Shown here piece by piece: positions 1 through 10,202 of a stretch of 64,000 bases of DNA. Every line of letters starts with the position of its first letter. The stretch's first letter is position 1. A program made the position numbers and the translations under genes. The DNA lies in NCBI GenBank assembly GCA_015066815.1, contig SVNR01000007.1, positions 1 through 64,000 on the forward strand, read 5' to 3'. The notes beneath the pieces were generated by a model that did no database searches, had not been told where the DNA came from, and was given only the letters and a program-made list of their open reading frames with translations. This DNA is from Ruminococcus sp. Lineage in GTDB: Bacteria; Bacillota; Clostridia; Oscillospirales; Ruminococcaceae.

Positions 1-52
<52 letters not shown>

Positions 53-275
53 GTTTGTATATTAAAGCCCTTAAGCTTTGATATCTTTCCTGTACTCTTT
101 TTCAGAATACTTAGCTTGCAGTTTTTTAGTCTCTGCTTGACTTCTCTTAACTAATTCTCAAGAGTATCTACTCTCAAAGAATCTTCAAGGGTTTTGTTAT
201 AGTGCATTGTTCAATTTTCAAGATACTTAGTTTTCTTTCTGTCGTTCGTTTGTCCTCTCGTTCGACAGCTTTATT

Positions 276-304
276 ATTATAGCATGCTACCCTCCCTTTG
301 TCAA
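276..304 (-). promoter_or_regulatory. rRNA operon promoter
   Basis: On the minus strand TTGACA - 17 nt - TATAAT, about 230 nt upstream of the 16S 5' end. Confidence 0.85.
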
Positions 305-515
305 CACTTTTTTTTGTTTTTTTCTTTATTTTTTTGAGTTTGTTAATAAGTAATATATTTTCTGGATTTTATTTAATTATTATGTAGTTTTATCCGGTTT
401 TAACAGGTATTATGATTTACTTTAGAACTTAAAATGAAAAATTCGTATAGTTTACATTTCAGGTATTACACTCGGAGTTGTTTCCTGATACGGTTCTATA
501 GTTTTATATGAATAT

Positions 516-563
516 TAAAAAATATCCGGTCATGGACTTGCGTTCATGACCGGATATTTTTTA
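516..563. terminator. Bidirectional Rho-independent terminator
   Basis: aaaaaatatccggtcatg-gacttgcgtt-catgaccggatattttttt-like stem with flanking A/T runs. Confidence 0.75.
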
Positions 564-569
564 GCTTGC

Positions 570-713
570 TTATAAACATTTTTTGTTCTGAATTCTGGTA
601 TCACGTTTTTCCTTAATCTTCTGTTTATTTTTTTTCATCTTCAATACACTGAGACATATCACCGATATCGCAAACAACAATGGTTTGAGAAGACTGAGCT
701 TAATGTTGTTCAT
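570..713 (-). CDS. Small protein (47 aa), hydrophobic N-terminus and basic tail (MNNIKLSLLKPLLFAISVICLSVLKMKKNKQKIKEKRDTRIQNKKCL)
   Basis: ATG preceded by AAAGGATGATAAC; ends next to the terminator; below the length cutoff of the ORF track. Confidence 0.45.
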   Translation of the reverse strand: MNNIKLSLLKPLLFAISVICLSVLKMKKNKQKIKEKRDTRIQNKKCL

Positions 714-743
714 ATTGTTATCATCCTTTTTTCATATGCTTGT

Positions 744-2003
744 TTATGAAACTATAAGTCCATAGTTTGCACAAAGTCTTTTTAATCCCTCTCTATATCC
801 TTGACCTATGGTATTCAGCTTCCATTCTGTGTTGTGTCTGTACATTTCCAAAAAAATAATTGTTGTTTCCGCAAAAAGTTCAGAAGCCGTATAACGGACT
901 ATCTCGGAATTTTTTTGCATAATCGAAATATATGGATCCATTACCTTAGAAAAATTGTCATTGTGATCCGGCTGATATATGGAGTATACAAAAGAAATTC
1001 TTTTTATATGCTCCGGAACCCTTCGTAAATCTATGTCTATAGACTTATCGCTGTTAAAAAACAATGCGCCGCATTGAGTATCTGTATTTCCAAAAAAGAC
1101 AAAATCATCGTCACAGCTTGTCACTCCTGATGAATCAAGCATAAATGCATACGGATCGATATCTATCTGTTTGAACAGCGCTCTGTATCCCATATAGACC
1201 TTCATAGGTGCCGAGGCATACCTGTCTATGCTTATTCTCTCTCCACGTGTGAGAATATGTACTCCCTGCGGTACGGGAATTTTTTCCTGCACATTATCTA
1301 TCGGTGTTCTGGGTGCTGCTGAGCGTATCGTCTGCTTTTTGTTTGTGCTGACTACTGCTTCAACAGGATCAGGCTTATAAATAATGTTTTCATCTATATG
1401 GCTTATGGACTTATCCCGGATTATTTCAGCACTGTCAGACGCTCTTCCGTTTATATAAAATCTTCTGGAGAATCTTGAACGAATAATGATATCACCGTAC
1501 AGAAGCGTTCCTGTACTTAAAGGAGAAACTGTAAGCTTTACTTTGTTTATTCCGTTTTTTAATACAGTCGGCTCAAGCTCTATATCCTTGACATCCGTAC
1601 AAAGTGATGAATCCCCTGCAGAGTAAACTTCAAAAACAAATGTGTTTTCTGTATCTGCTCTGAACTTTCCGAGATGAAGCTGTTTTGTCATGTAAGGAAC
1701 ACAATCTTCTTCTCCAAACCCCGATGTCCTGCCTATTATTTCGACGTTTTCAGTCATTGTATAGGCAGACGAGCAAACAGAATAAGTTTTATCCTCGCTG
1801 TTTATGAGCTCTACACGAAGATTTTTCAGAGTAACACCGTCAGATTCGATAAAAAGCACTGTTTCCCGATTGTTCCACAGAGTTGTATTGTTACCCTCTA
1901 CAACACACGGGTACTTGATATAAAACGGCCCCTTGAACTCTCCCGGCGGCAAAGTGATGACCGGACCACCGGAATCTATTATCTGTTGAATCGTGTTATT
2001 CAC
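744..2003 (-). CDS. TerD-domain protein with an N-terminal beta-helix-like region
   Basis: C-terminus IDIDPYAFMLDSSGVTSCDDDFVFFGN...ETTIIFLEMYRHNTEWKLNTIGQGYREGLKRLC is TerD-like; N-terminus resembles right-handed beta-helix repeats. Confidence 0.75.
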   Translation of the reverse strand: MNNTIQQIIDSGGPVITLPPGEFKGPFYIKYPCVVEGNNTTLWNNRETVLFIESDGVTLKNLRVELINSEDKTYSVCSSAYTMTENVEIIGRTSGFGEEDCVPYMTKQLHLGKFRADTENTFVFEVYSAGDSSLCTDVKDIELEPTVLKNGINKVKLTVSPLSTGTLLYGDIIIRSRFSRRFYINGRASDSAEIIRDKSISHIDENIIYKPDPVEAVVSTNKKQTIRSAAPRTPIDNVQEKIPVPQGVHILTRGERISIDRYASAPMKVYMGYRALFKQIDIDPYAFMLDSSGVTSCDDDFVFFGNTDTQCGALFFNSDKSIDIDLRRVPEHIKRISFVYSIYQPDHNDNFSKVMDPYISIMQKNSEIVRYTASELFAETTIIFLEMYRHNTEWKLNTIGQGYREGLKRLCANYGLIVS

Positions 2004-2019
2004 AGCAAAATCTCTCCTA

Positions 2020-2673
2020 TCATACGTTTAATCCTGAAATTATCGAAAGAGGTATACCTACTATGAGCATTATTGTTATTATCGCAATATATGCTATCTG
2101 ATATCTTAACAGCGGTATAACCTTGCTGTGTTCAAGCTTTCTGTCTCTTATGATATTAAAACCACTTTCTTTCCAGTCATACAATATCATCGCATATAGT
2201 ATTATTCCAAAACCAACAACAACTATTCCTCTGAGGTTCTGAGGCAGCATAAAGGAAAGCAGAAACTGAAGAGAAAACAACACTATCTCAGTTTTATCCT
2301 TAGAGGAGAGCACAAACTCGTTTTCTCCAAGGAATTCTATACGGTATTGTTTATGTATATACTTTAACGCCGACTGACAATTGCTGAAGAAAACAAAATG
2401 CAGATCATCAGCATTTAAGTTTTCGTATACAAGATGCGCTATTACACACTCACCGCCAGGAAGCGAAAACATAATATCGTTTCTTACCTTGTGCTTTACA
2501 AGCGGGACGATCTCCTCTACCTGATACTTGTTGATATGGAGGTGCGGATTCTTTTCCGTTTCTTTTATAAGTTCTTCTTTTATTGATTTTTTTTCATCTT
2601 CATCCGGAATATACCATGTAAAATTTTCATCGTATGATTCAAAGCAACTTTTGATAAAAGCATTGTTATCCAT
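2020..2673 (-). CDS. Hypothetical protein with C-terminal transmembrane segments
   Basis: 217-aa ORF directly upstream of the TerD gene; hydrophobic C-terminal segments. Confidence 0.65.
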   Translation of the reverse strand: MDNNAFIKSCFESYDENFTWYIPDEDEKKSIKEELIKETEKNPHLHINKYQVEEIVPLVKHKVRNDIMFSLPGGECVIAHLVYENLNADDLHFVFFSNCQSALKYIHKQYRIEFLGENEFVLSSKDKTEIVLFSLQFLLSFMLPQNLRGIVVVGFGIILYAMILYDWKESGFNIIRDRKLEHSKVIPLLRYQIAYIAIITIMLIVGIPLSIISGLNV

Positions 2674-2700
2674 CTGTTCACCTCTATGTTTTATAAATAT

Positions 2701-2810
2701 ATAGCAAACGAAAGCTTTTGTTTTGCGTTTACTATCAGCCCGTATGCACTAAGCTTATGTGCAGGGCAATAGAAAAATATTTATTATAGTGAATGTAAAA
2801 ACATTTTTTA
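2701..2810. repeat. Composite dispersed palindromic repeat (copy 1)
   Basis: atagcaaacg...gcgtttactat hairpin, then cgtatgcactaagcttatgtgcagggcaat, then atagtgaatgtaaaaacattttttacgt. Confidence 0.7.
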
Positions 2811-2913
2811 CGTCTGTAGTTTCAGAAATATACCTACTTTAATTATACGAAATTTTTTATCATTCGTCAACAATTTTTATCAGATGTTTTATCAATTTTT
2901 TGTTGTTTTCATC

Positions 2914-4257
2914 TTATGGCAGTGCGGAGAGCAGTGTGTGTACTATGTGTTCTGTTGTGATATCCCCCGGATGTCTGTCTTCGATAAGCACACAGAATGC
3001 TATCGGATGTTCAGGGTTAGTATCAAAGCCTGTAAGAAGCGAGTTTTCTTCATCACCGTTTTTTATCTGAGCAGTACCGCTTTTTATAGCGAGAGTATAC
3101 CCGGGTATAGATCCGTTATATCGTTCTCCGTTTGATATCATTATATTTTTTACATAGGAAGCTGTTTCTCCTGAAAAAAACTGAGAGGAAAAATCAGTTT
3201 TCTTCATATCCTCACTTGTTCCGTTCACATCTGTTATATGATCTATCATATATGGAAGAGTTGATTTTCCGGTTTCGTTTGCAACAGCGCTCTGCCACAT
3301 CATCAGCATACATGGACTTATCATGGTTTCACCCTGCCCGATAAATCCCCATTGAGTAGAAAAGTCATACTTGTCAGTAAGAGTGGTTGACGCGGTCTCT
3401 ACTGAAATATTGTTTATTTCAAGCTTATACGGAGCTGACTTGTTTACCGAATAACCGAGCTTTTTTAATGAGGTCGTGGCAAGCTCCATATTAAAGTCAC
3501 TGTCTTCAACAAGCTGCGCAAAAAAAGGATTGCAGCTGTTTGCGAATGCGTTTATAATATGCTGTGTACCATGACCGGAAGTATAATGACAATATATCGG
3601 TTGTCCGCTTGTGTTATGAAAAACACTGTCACAGTTATACTGTTTTGATTCAAGAAGAGGCTCGCCCATGCTTTCTCTGGCAGCTATCAATGTGAGTATT
3701 TTTTGTGTAGAGCCGGGAACGAACTTATAAAAAGCCTTGCAAAGCAGACTCCCCTCTTCAAGTTCTGAATACCCTCCGAATGGATTTAACCCCGGACGGC
3801 TTGTACAGACAAGTATCTCGCCTGTCTTGTAATTATACGCTATCGCCGCACCGTTTTTATTGCCGAAGGAATCGTACACCCGTTTGTTTGCGTTATGATC
3901 AATAGTTGTATATATAGCGCTTTGACCGTCTTTTCCTTTTTCGCCTATAGAAAAAGAATAGTTGTTTAAAAGCGTCAGGTTCTGAGAAACCAGAGTGTTT
4001 GTCATCTGTCCGCTGTCGTTTCCGATAAAGTTCGCAACATCTGTAAAATGATCATATCCGTAAGTGTCAGGAACTGCGTTTTTATCAAAAAGAACATCAC
4101 CGTTTCTGTCATAAACCTTTCCGAGATCAGCACTATCGGAGTTCAGAATATAAAACGAAGATTCGGTGTATATCGTATATACAAGAACGAACATGCCTGC
4201 CAGAAACAATGTCAGCATAAGAGTTATTAAACCAAGATTTCTTTTTATGCTTCTCAT
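2914..4257 (-). CDS. Penicillin-binding protein (PbpA/FtsI-like transpeptidase)
   Basis: FVPGSTQKILTLIAA (SxxK-like), SCNPFFAQL (SxN), IKSGTAQ (KSGT) motifs. Confidence 0.9.
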   Translation of the reverse strand: MRSIKRNLGLITLMLTLFLAGMFVLVYTIYTESSFYILNSDSADLGKVYDRNGDVLFDKNAVPDTYGYDHFTDVANFIGNDSGQMTNTLVSQNLTLLNNYSFSIGEKGKDGQSAIYTTIDHNANKRVYDSFGNKNGAAIAYNYKTGEILVCTSRPGLNPFGGYSELEEGSLLCKAFYKFVPGSTQKILTLIAARESMGEPLLESKQYNCDSVFHNTSGQPIYCHYTSGHGTQHIINAFANSCNPFFAQLVEDSDFNMELATTSLKKLGYSVNKSAPYKLEINNISVETASTTLTDKYDFSTQWGFIGQGETMISPCMLMMWQSAVANETGKSTLPYMIDHITDVNGTSEDMKKTDFSSQFFSGETASYVKNIMISNGERYNGSIPGYTLAIKSGTAQIKNGDEENSLLTGFDTNPEHPIAFCVLIEDRHPGDITTEHIVHTLLSALP

Positions 4258-5558
4258 TTTACTGTTCTCCTTTCGGTTGGCGAGGCAGCTGATATTTCAA
4301 CAATGTTTCTTATAAACACAGGGTTCTGGGAAGCCTTCAGCATGCCGATAAGCAAACCGCTTGTAACCATAGAAGTTCCTCCGTTCGAAAGAAGCGGAAG
4401 TGTGACTCCTGTAAAAGGAATAAGATTGCATGAACCAAAGATGTTCAGAGACATCTGAACTATAAAAACAGCAGTTACTCCCACAGCTACCGTTCCGTGA
4501 TAATAGCACTTAGGCGTGTTTACAAGTGTTGTAGAAAGCAGGATAAGAATAAGCAGAACAAACAGAACTGCGGCAAACAATCCCCATTCTTCTGAAACTG
4601 CTGAAAAAACTATATCTGTATCATAAGCAGCTATAGTGTGAAGATCACCTGCTCCTGCTCCCTTTCCGAGCCAGCCGCCTTCTGCCATAGCAATAAGAGC
4701 CTGACATTGCTGATATCCGTTGCCATACCTGTCTGCCCAGATATCCACATACAGTCTGTCCTTTACGTAACCCGGAGCAAGCTTTATTGCGATAAACGCC
4801 AGTACCCCAACAATACCTGCAAGAAAACCTATCTTCTTTTTTGAAAACTTTGCTCTGGGATAAAACATACGGTTTATAACTGCACATCCTATAACTGAGG
4901 CAAATATCGGGATACTGCCGAGGTCTCTGCACCACCACTGGAGCACAAGTATGATGCCGGCTGCAACCAACATGACTATGTTGTTCGGAGTAACAAAAAA
5001 TATTCCGATTTTTTTCTTGGTCTGCTGATCTGCAAGTGAGGTTGCGCAGGCAAGCACAAGCAAAGGCTTAAGAAATTCAGATGGCTGAATAGAAAACGAG
5101 CCTATGTTTATCCACATACTTCTTTCGCCTGTGAATAAAAGAATGACTGATATTACAATAACTATACCGACATAATAATACGGACGCATTTTTTCCGCTC
5201 TGAAACTATTCCTTGTAAATAAATAACCGGCATGATAAGCTATCATCCCGGCAGTCAAAGTAATAAAATGCTTAAGATTAAAATGCACTCCACCGAAACA
5301 TGATTGAAAGATCAGGCTGATATTGACAATCAGGACAAGAAGATAATCAATAGTATACGTGTCCTGTTCAAGACAGCCGATAATCAGATAATACACTATA
5401 TCAGAGGCAAGTACAAAAACAGAAAGCTTGATCACCTCTATAGCTGAAGTATAACTTCCGTTCAGATATACCGTGCCAAGAAGAATTATGTGAGTGAGCA
5501 CAATAAAAAACTTCACTAAAAAATAATTAAGCTTTTTTTTCTCTTTTTCTTTTATCAT
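4254..5558 (-). CDS. FtsW/RodA/SpoVE family protein
   Basis: Polytopic; SIQPSEFLKPLLVLA, AVSEEWG, LPLLSNGGTSM motifs. Confidence 0.92.
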   Translation of the reverse strand: MIKEKEKKKLNYFLVKFFIVLTHIILLGTVYLNGSYTSAIEVIKLSVFVLASDIVYYLIIGCLEQDTYTIDYLLVLIVNISLIFQSCFGGVHFNLKHFITLTAGMIAYHAGYLFTRNSFRAEKMRPYYYVGIVIVISVILLFTGERSMWINIGSFSIQPSEFLKPLLVLACATSLADQQTKKKIGIFFVTPNNIVMLVAAGIILVLQWWCRDLGSIPIFASVIGCAVINRMFYPRAKFSKKKIGFLAGIVGVLAFIAIKLAPGYVKDRLYVDIWADRYGNGYQQCQALIAMAEGGWLGKGAGAGDLHTIAAYDTDIVFSAVSEEWGLFAAVLFVLLILILLSTTLVNTPKCYYHGTVAVGVTAVFIVQMSLNIFGSCNLIPFTGVTLPLLSNGGTSMVTSGLLIGMLKASQNPVFIRNIVEISAASPTERRTVK

Positions 5559-6012
5559 TTGTTCCTTCCTTTATTTTCTTTATATAAAACACTGCAGCTC
5601 CCATTCTTATTTCGTCATCGATATTTACCACAGCTGATTTTATTTTTTTACCGTTAAGATATGTTCCTGATTTTGAACTTAGATCTTCAAGCAAAAACAC
5701 ACCGTCAGAATACGTCAGAACTGCATGATATCTTGACACAGACAAATCAGGAAACTGAATATCTGCTGAACGATGACGACCCATCAGAATCTCAGAGTTT
5801 TCTATTGGAATAACTCTGTGTTCGTCCACAACTGCTATATATTCAAATTTTTTGCGCCATTTTTTTCTGCACATTTTCTTTTCTGAACTGCTCATAATAA
5901 GAATGATAAACGCACAGATATCTATGAACAGCATTGCGAAAGCACAAGCAAATCCCTTAAAAGTTACTATCTGCTCCCCAAGTCCGTTCAGAAGCTCTGA
6001 TACTGTTTCCAT
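5527..6012 (-). CDS. FHA-domain membrane protein
   Basis: LMGRHRSADIQFPDLSVSRYHAVLTYSDGVFLLEDLSSKSGTYLNGKKI FHA signature. Confidence 0.9.
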   Translation of the reverse strand: METVSELLNGLGEQIVTFKGFACAFAMLFIDICAFIILIMSSSEKKMCRKKWRKKFEYIAVVDEHRVIPIENSEILMGRHRSADIQFPDLSVSRYHAVLTYSDGVFLLEDLSSKSGTYLNGKKIKSAVVNIDDEIRMGAAVFYIKKIKEGTNDKRKREKKA

Positions 6013-6030
6013 ATATATACGACCTTTTTT

Positions 6031-6065
6031 ATAGTGAACGTAAAAAATGTTTTTACGTTCACTAT
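6031..6065. repeat. Dispersed palindromic repeat (copy 2), perfect 16-bp arms
   Basis: atagtgaacgtaaaaa-atg-tttttacgttcactat. Confidence 0.85.
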
Positions 6066-6128
6066 AATAAATTTATTTTTGTTTTTTACACATCAGCTGA
6101 TTGATTTAGTTTCTCCATATCGGATTAT

Positions 6129-7418
6129 TTACTTGAAAACATAAAAATCATATCCTGATGCCTTGAATGTGTTTTCTGCAGTAGATAAAGCACTTTCCGT
6201 AACGCTGTCTGCGATAAGACACGGAACTACTTTCATTGATCCTGTTTTGTCAGCGATCTTGTTGAGTACTGCTGACAGGTTTTCGCCAGAAAAATCATTC
6301 ATGTTTATTGAAACCACAGCTGGCATGGAACCAAATTCCTCCGGTCTGAAAACCTCAGATGAAGAATTCATTACATCCGGAGCTGAAACAGAAAGCATTA
6401 CTCTTCCGCCGTTTGCAGCGGCGGCATCATCAAGTGTGTTTATGAGGTCTGTAAGACCCTTGTATCTTGTTTCAGACTGCACAATCTCACCTATATATCC
6501 CAGATCCTTTTCACGGAATGGAGGGAAACAGGTATCCGTACAGATAATATTTTTTATACCGGAAGCTGTAATTTCATTTACGAGAGATGAGAGATATTCT
6601 ATTGTTACAGAAGAAAAAGGTGAAAGCCATGGTTTTCCTCCGTCCTCAGCTCTGTTATCAAGCCATTCACCTGTATAACCGTCAGCAAACTGATATGCTG
6701 ATTTTTTGTAGGTCTCAGGGTAAATATTATCGGATATCGTGCTTATTTCAGCTATAGGTGTAAGTCCTTTTTTTGTGATAACGCTTACGATATCATAAAG
6801 CGATACATCTGAACTGACTGCACCGGAAAGTCGTGCAGAGTCAATTGAGGAAGAATAGTTTACACTGCCTCCTGTAGTTTTAAGAGGAACAACGACAGAA
6901 GAACAGTCGCCTATATTATTAAGCTTATCCACCAATGCGCTTACACTTGATATATCATCTGTGGACAAATAATAGCATCCGCCTTTTACTTCTGATGATA
7001 CAGGAACTGCCGGAGCCTGTGTAGTCACCTCAACAGGTATTTCTCCTGTTAATATTGTTGTTACAGGTGCCTCAGTAGTTACTTTTTCTGTACTGACAGT
7101 TGTTACTTCAGTTACCGGTGCAGTGGAAACAGCTGTAGAAGCTTCAGTAACCTTATCAAGATCAAGATCCTCAAAAATCTTCTTATATGTAGTAACTGTT
7201 GTTGTTTCTGTATCCGAAGTCTCTACTATATTTGATGCTTCCTGTTTTTTGTCTGAAGTGCTTATAAGATCATATATCGGAACAGCCACAACATAATATC
7301 CGAAAATACCTACACCAAATACAACAGCACATGTACCGAGGATAGAAACAATCTGATTGTTTCCTCCTTTTCTTTTTTTTCTCTGCTTGTATATTTTCAT
7401 TCCTTTATTTTTTTTCAT
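6129..7418 (-). CDS. Membrane-anchored protein with Thr-rich linker and putative glycoside-hydrolase-like TIM-barrel domain
   Basis: N-terminal TM, T/V/E-rich linker, then GGCYYLSTDDISS...VVVPLKTTGGSVNY...ICTDTCFPPF. Confidence 0.55.
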   Translation of the reverse strand: MKKNKGMKIYKQRKKRKGGNNQIVSILGTCAVVFGVGIFGYYVVAVPIYDLISTSDKKQEASNIVETSDTETTTVTTYKKIFEDLDLDKVTEASTAVSTAPVTEVTTVSTEKVTTEAPVTTILTGEIPVEVTTQAPAVPVSSEVKGGCYYLSTDDISSVSALVDKLNNIGDCSSVVVPLKTTGGSVNYSSSIDSARLSGAVSSDVSLYDIVSVITKKGLTPIAEISTISDNIYPETYKKSAYQFADGYTGEWLDNRAEDGGKPWLSPFSSVTIEYLSSLVNEITASGIKNIICTDTCFPPFREKDLGYIGEIVQSETRYKGLTDLINTLDDAAAANGGRVMLSVSAPDVMNSSSEVFRPEEFGSMPAVVSINMNDFSGENLSAVLNKIADKTGSMKVVPCLIADSVTESALSTAENTFKASGYDFYVFK

Positions 7419-7645
7419 AATCTTTCTCCTTTTTTATTTATTTTTACAGCACAAAACACACTGTTTCAGAGTATGATATATATTATAACGCTATACAGGA
7501 TAAAACCAGAACCGCATATAACCAACTGAGTCGGAAATGATATTATGAGAAACGTGAAGGTTGTTTTTATCAAACACAAAATAAACTTGTTGTTCTCTAC
7601 AACCTGATTAATCATACGTTCTCAAATAAACGGGGGGATTAAAAA

Positions 7646-8224
7646 TTGATAATAGAAAAGCTCAGCAGCCTTACAATAAAGGTTTCAATCACTGAAAACG
7701 AGCTAAGCGAATATGCGCTAAGCTTTGATTCTCTTAACAGCTCTGACAGCCGGACAAAAGAGTTTATTATGTATGTTTTACGTGAAATAAGATCAAACCT
7801 GGGGATAAACCTCTGCAACGAAAATCTGTATATAGAAGCTTTTTCGTGCATAAACAAGGACTGTATACTGTATATATCAGCTGTGGATCTGAGTATATCA
7901 GATGATACCGAAAATACACATGAGGAAGCAGGCTTTATAATTTTTGAAGCAACAGATCCTCATAAGCTGATAAGGTTTTCGGAAGATATAAAAAGATACT
8001 TTGATGAATACTGTATATCGAGCCGGCTTTATCATCACAATAATGTTTTCAGGCTTTTTATTGAGCTTGACTGCGAAAAAGCTGACAGTATGATAGATAC
8101 AGCTTTTACTCACGGACTAAAATACTCGTCAGATAATATAATCGCAGCAAAAACAGAAGAATACTTTGTCTGTGTGATAGAAGAAAACGCCGTAGGCAAG
8201 CTTTCAGGTCAGGTATTACTTTAG
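7646..8224 (+). CDS. MecA-like adaptor protein (TTG start)
   Basis: N-terminus MIIEKLSSLTIKVSITENEL...NLCIEAF plus C-terminal degenerate repeat resembles MecA family. Confidence 0.65.
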   Translation: MIIEKLSSLTIKVSITENELSEYALSFDSLNSSDSRTKEFIMYVLREIRSNLGINLCNENLYIEAFSCINKDCILYISAVDLSISDDTENTHEEAGFIIFEATDPHKLIRFSEDIKRYFDEYCISSRLYHHNNVFRLFIELDCEKADSMIDTAFTHGLKYSSDNIIAAKTEEYFVCVIEENAVGKLSGQVLL

Positions 8225-8860
8225 GGTGCTTACCGCCTCAGACATTGACTGAGCATTGAAAAGATAGCTTCCTGAAACTATCACGTTAGCTCCGGCAGTT
8301 TTAACAATATCTATTGTTTTATTGTTGATCCCGCCGTCTACCTGTATATCTATGCAGATATTGTTTTCTGTAATATATTTTTTTAGTGTTTTTATTTTTT
8401 CAGCAGTTTCGGGAATAAAACCCTGTCCTCCGAATCCGGGTTCTACTGTCATGATAAGAACCATATCAACTCTGTCAAGATACGGATAAATCTCCTCAAC
8501 AGGAGTACCGGGCTTTACGGATATACCTGCTTTTATTCCTGCGTTTTTTATTGCACTGATGGTTTCATCGGGATCCGAATCACTCTCAACATGAAACGTT
8601 ATCATATCACTTCCGGCTTTTACAAAGTCGTTTATGTATTTTAACGGATCGCTTATCATAAGATGTACATCCTTAAAAATATCAGTGTACTTAGTAAGCT
8701 TTTCAAGAACCGGCAATCCGAACGAAATGTTGTTTACAAACTGTCCGTCCATAACATCAAAGTGAAGCATATCAACATTGCTTTCCTTAAGTCTGTCACA
8801 TTCTTTTGCAAGATTAAGCAGATCGGCACCAAGTATTGAAGCAGAAATATATGTTTTCAA
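8216..8860 (-). CDS. rpe: Ribulose-phosphate 3-epimerase (probable TTG start)
   Basis: ISASILGADLLNLAKE, MLHFDVMDGQFVNNISFG, MTVEPGFGGQGFI, IQVDGGIN motifs; RBS GGAGG before TTG at 8860. Confidence 0.93.
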   Translation of the reverse strand: MKTYISASILGADLLNLAKECDRLKESNVDMLHFDVMDGQFVNNISFGLPVLEKLTKYTDIFKDVHLMISDPLKYINDFVKAGSDMITFHVESDSDPDETISAIKNAGIKAGISVKPGTPVEEIYPYLDRVDMVLIMTVEPGFGGQGFIPETAEKIKTLKKYITENNICIDIQVDGGINNKTIDIVKTAGANVIVSGSYLFNAQSMSEAVSTLK

Positions 8861-9013
8861 AAAAGTCAACCTCCAGATAATACAAAAAACAATTATGCAT
8901 ACATATATATAATACCTTATTTTCAATGCAAGGTCAACAAATAAATTGTATTTTTTTTATTAAAATTTTATTACAAAAGCTTCAGACCTCTGAAGTATGG
9001 ATGCAACTGATTT

Positions 9014-9050
9014 ATAGTGAATGTCATAATAAACCTGACGTTTTATAAAT
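9014..9050. repeat. Degenerate copy of dispersed palindromic repeat (copy 3)
   Basis: atagtgaatgtcataataaacctgacgttttataaat. Confidence 0.45.
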
Positions 9051-9073
9051 CTGCTTTTTACTATATAAAAGGG

Positions 9074-9105
9074 AGAACGCCTTACTCGTATGAGCAAGGC
9101 GTTCT
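9074..9105. terminator. Stem-loop, possible terminator
   Basis: agaacgcctt-actcgtatgagc-aaggcgttct. Confidence 0.45.
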
Positions 9106-9355
9106 AAAGGAGATATGAGAAAAACACTATTTATAAGATAATTTCGTAAATTAATTCAAGTTGAGCAGCTCTGCTCTTCTTGCTATGTTTATATTATAAC
9201 ACAAGATTTTTGTGTTGTCAATATAGTTTAATAAATATCATTAAATTTAAAACAAATATGTATACTTGCACAAATTAAAACCAAAAATCTCATATATTAT
9301 ACACACTAACTGTACAAAAATGTGTTTTTAAAAGCAGTACTTGTACGCAGTGATA

Positions 9356-10159
9356 TTATCTTGTGTAGAACGGGAACTTGTTATCAACAGCTTTTTTGCC
9401 GAATTCATCAGCAAACGCTGCAATGGAAAGTGACATTCCCTTAAGATGCCCCTTAGCCACCTTGGCAATAGCATCAAACAGTGTATGTCTTAATTCCTTA
9501 AGCTGATCTTCGTCTGTTCCTTCCGGAATATCATGATCAACAATAAGAAGGAAGCTTACTGTTTCTCCTCTTCTCATCATCTGCATATATGCTTTTTCTA
9601 CTGTCTTGTTTTCTTCGAAAAATTCTGTGAGTGCTTTTTCAAGCTCCTCCGGATGTTCCTTAGGTTCACCTATATAAACCTGTTCGTTTCTTTGCTTGTC
9701 AACTGCTGCCTTCATTCCCTCGAGGAGTTCACGCTGCATAAGAATGTTTGAACCGAATGCGTCTATAACGATTCCTCTCGGACCGTTTTTATCAGAAGCA
9801 ACTATATTGATATACTGATCAAAATTACACACTACAGTCTGAAGCTTTTCTTCCTGACGCCACTTGCGTACTTCGTCCATGCTTGTAAAAGCAGGAAGGA
9901 ACTTTGAGCCGTCTTCTGTTGTGAGCATCATGAAGTTTATACGTGTATCTCCGCCGTTTGATGAACCATCAGCTACCTTGAACTCGCCGTCTTCACCCTT
10001 GACCTCAACGATAGCAGGAGTTATAAAAGTAGCTTTTCTCAGTTCAGAAACGAACTTTGCTTCAGCTTCTTTTGTTTTCTTCTCCTTCATCTCATACATA
10101 GCATATATAAGAGCGGGATTTTCTATTTCTGAAACCTTAAGTTTTTTGTTTTCGCTCAT
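9356..10159 (-). CDS. SseB-family protein
   Basis: FKVADG..., EDGSKFLPAFTSMDEVRKW typical of SseB N-terminal domain; C-terminal SseB-like region. Confidence 0.75.
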   Translation of the reverse strand: MSENKKLKVSEIENPALIYAMYEMKEKKTKEAEAKFVSELRKATFITPAIVEVKGEDGEFKVADGSSNGGDTRINFMMLTTEDGSKFLPAFTSMDEVRKWRQEEKLQTVVCNFDQYINIVASDKNGPRGIVIDAFGSNILMQRELLEGMKAAVDKQRNEQVYIGEPKEHPEELEKALTEFFEENKTVEKAYMQMMRRGETVSFLLIVDHDIPEGTDEDQLKELRHTLFDAIAKVAKGHLKGMSLSIAAFADEFGKKAVDNKFPFYTR

Positions 10160-10202
10160 TTTTTACACCTCTTATTTTGATAGTTTTTCAAATTAAAGTA
10201 TC

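Noticed and set aside
7646-8224. Completely novel protein
   Set aside because: N-terminal pattern and domain layout fit the MecA adaptor family, although diverged.
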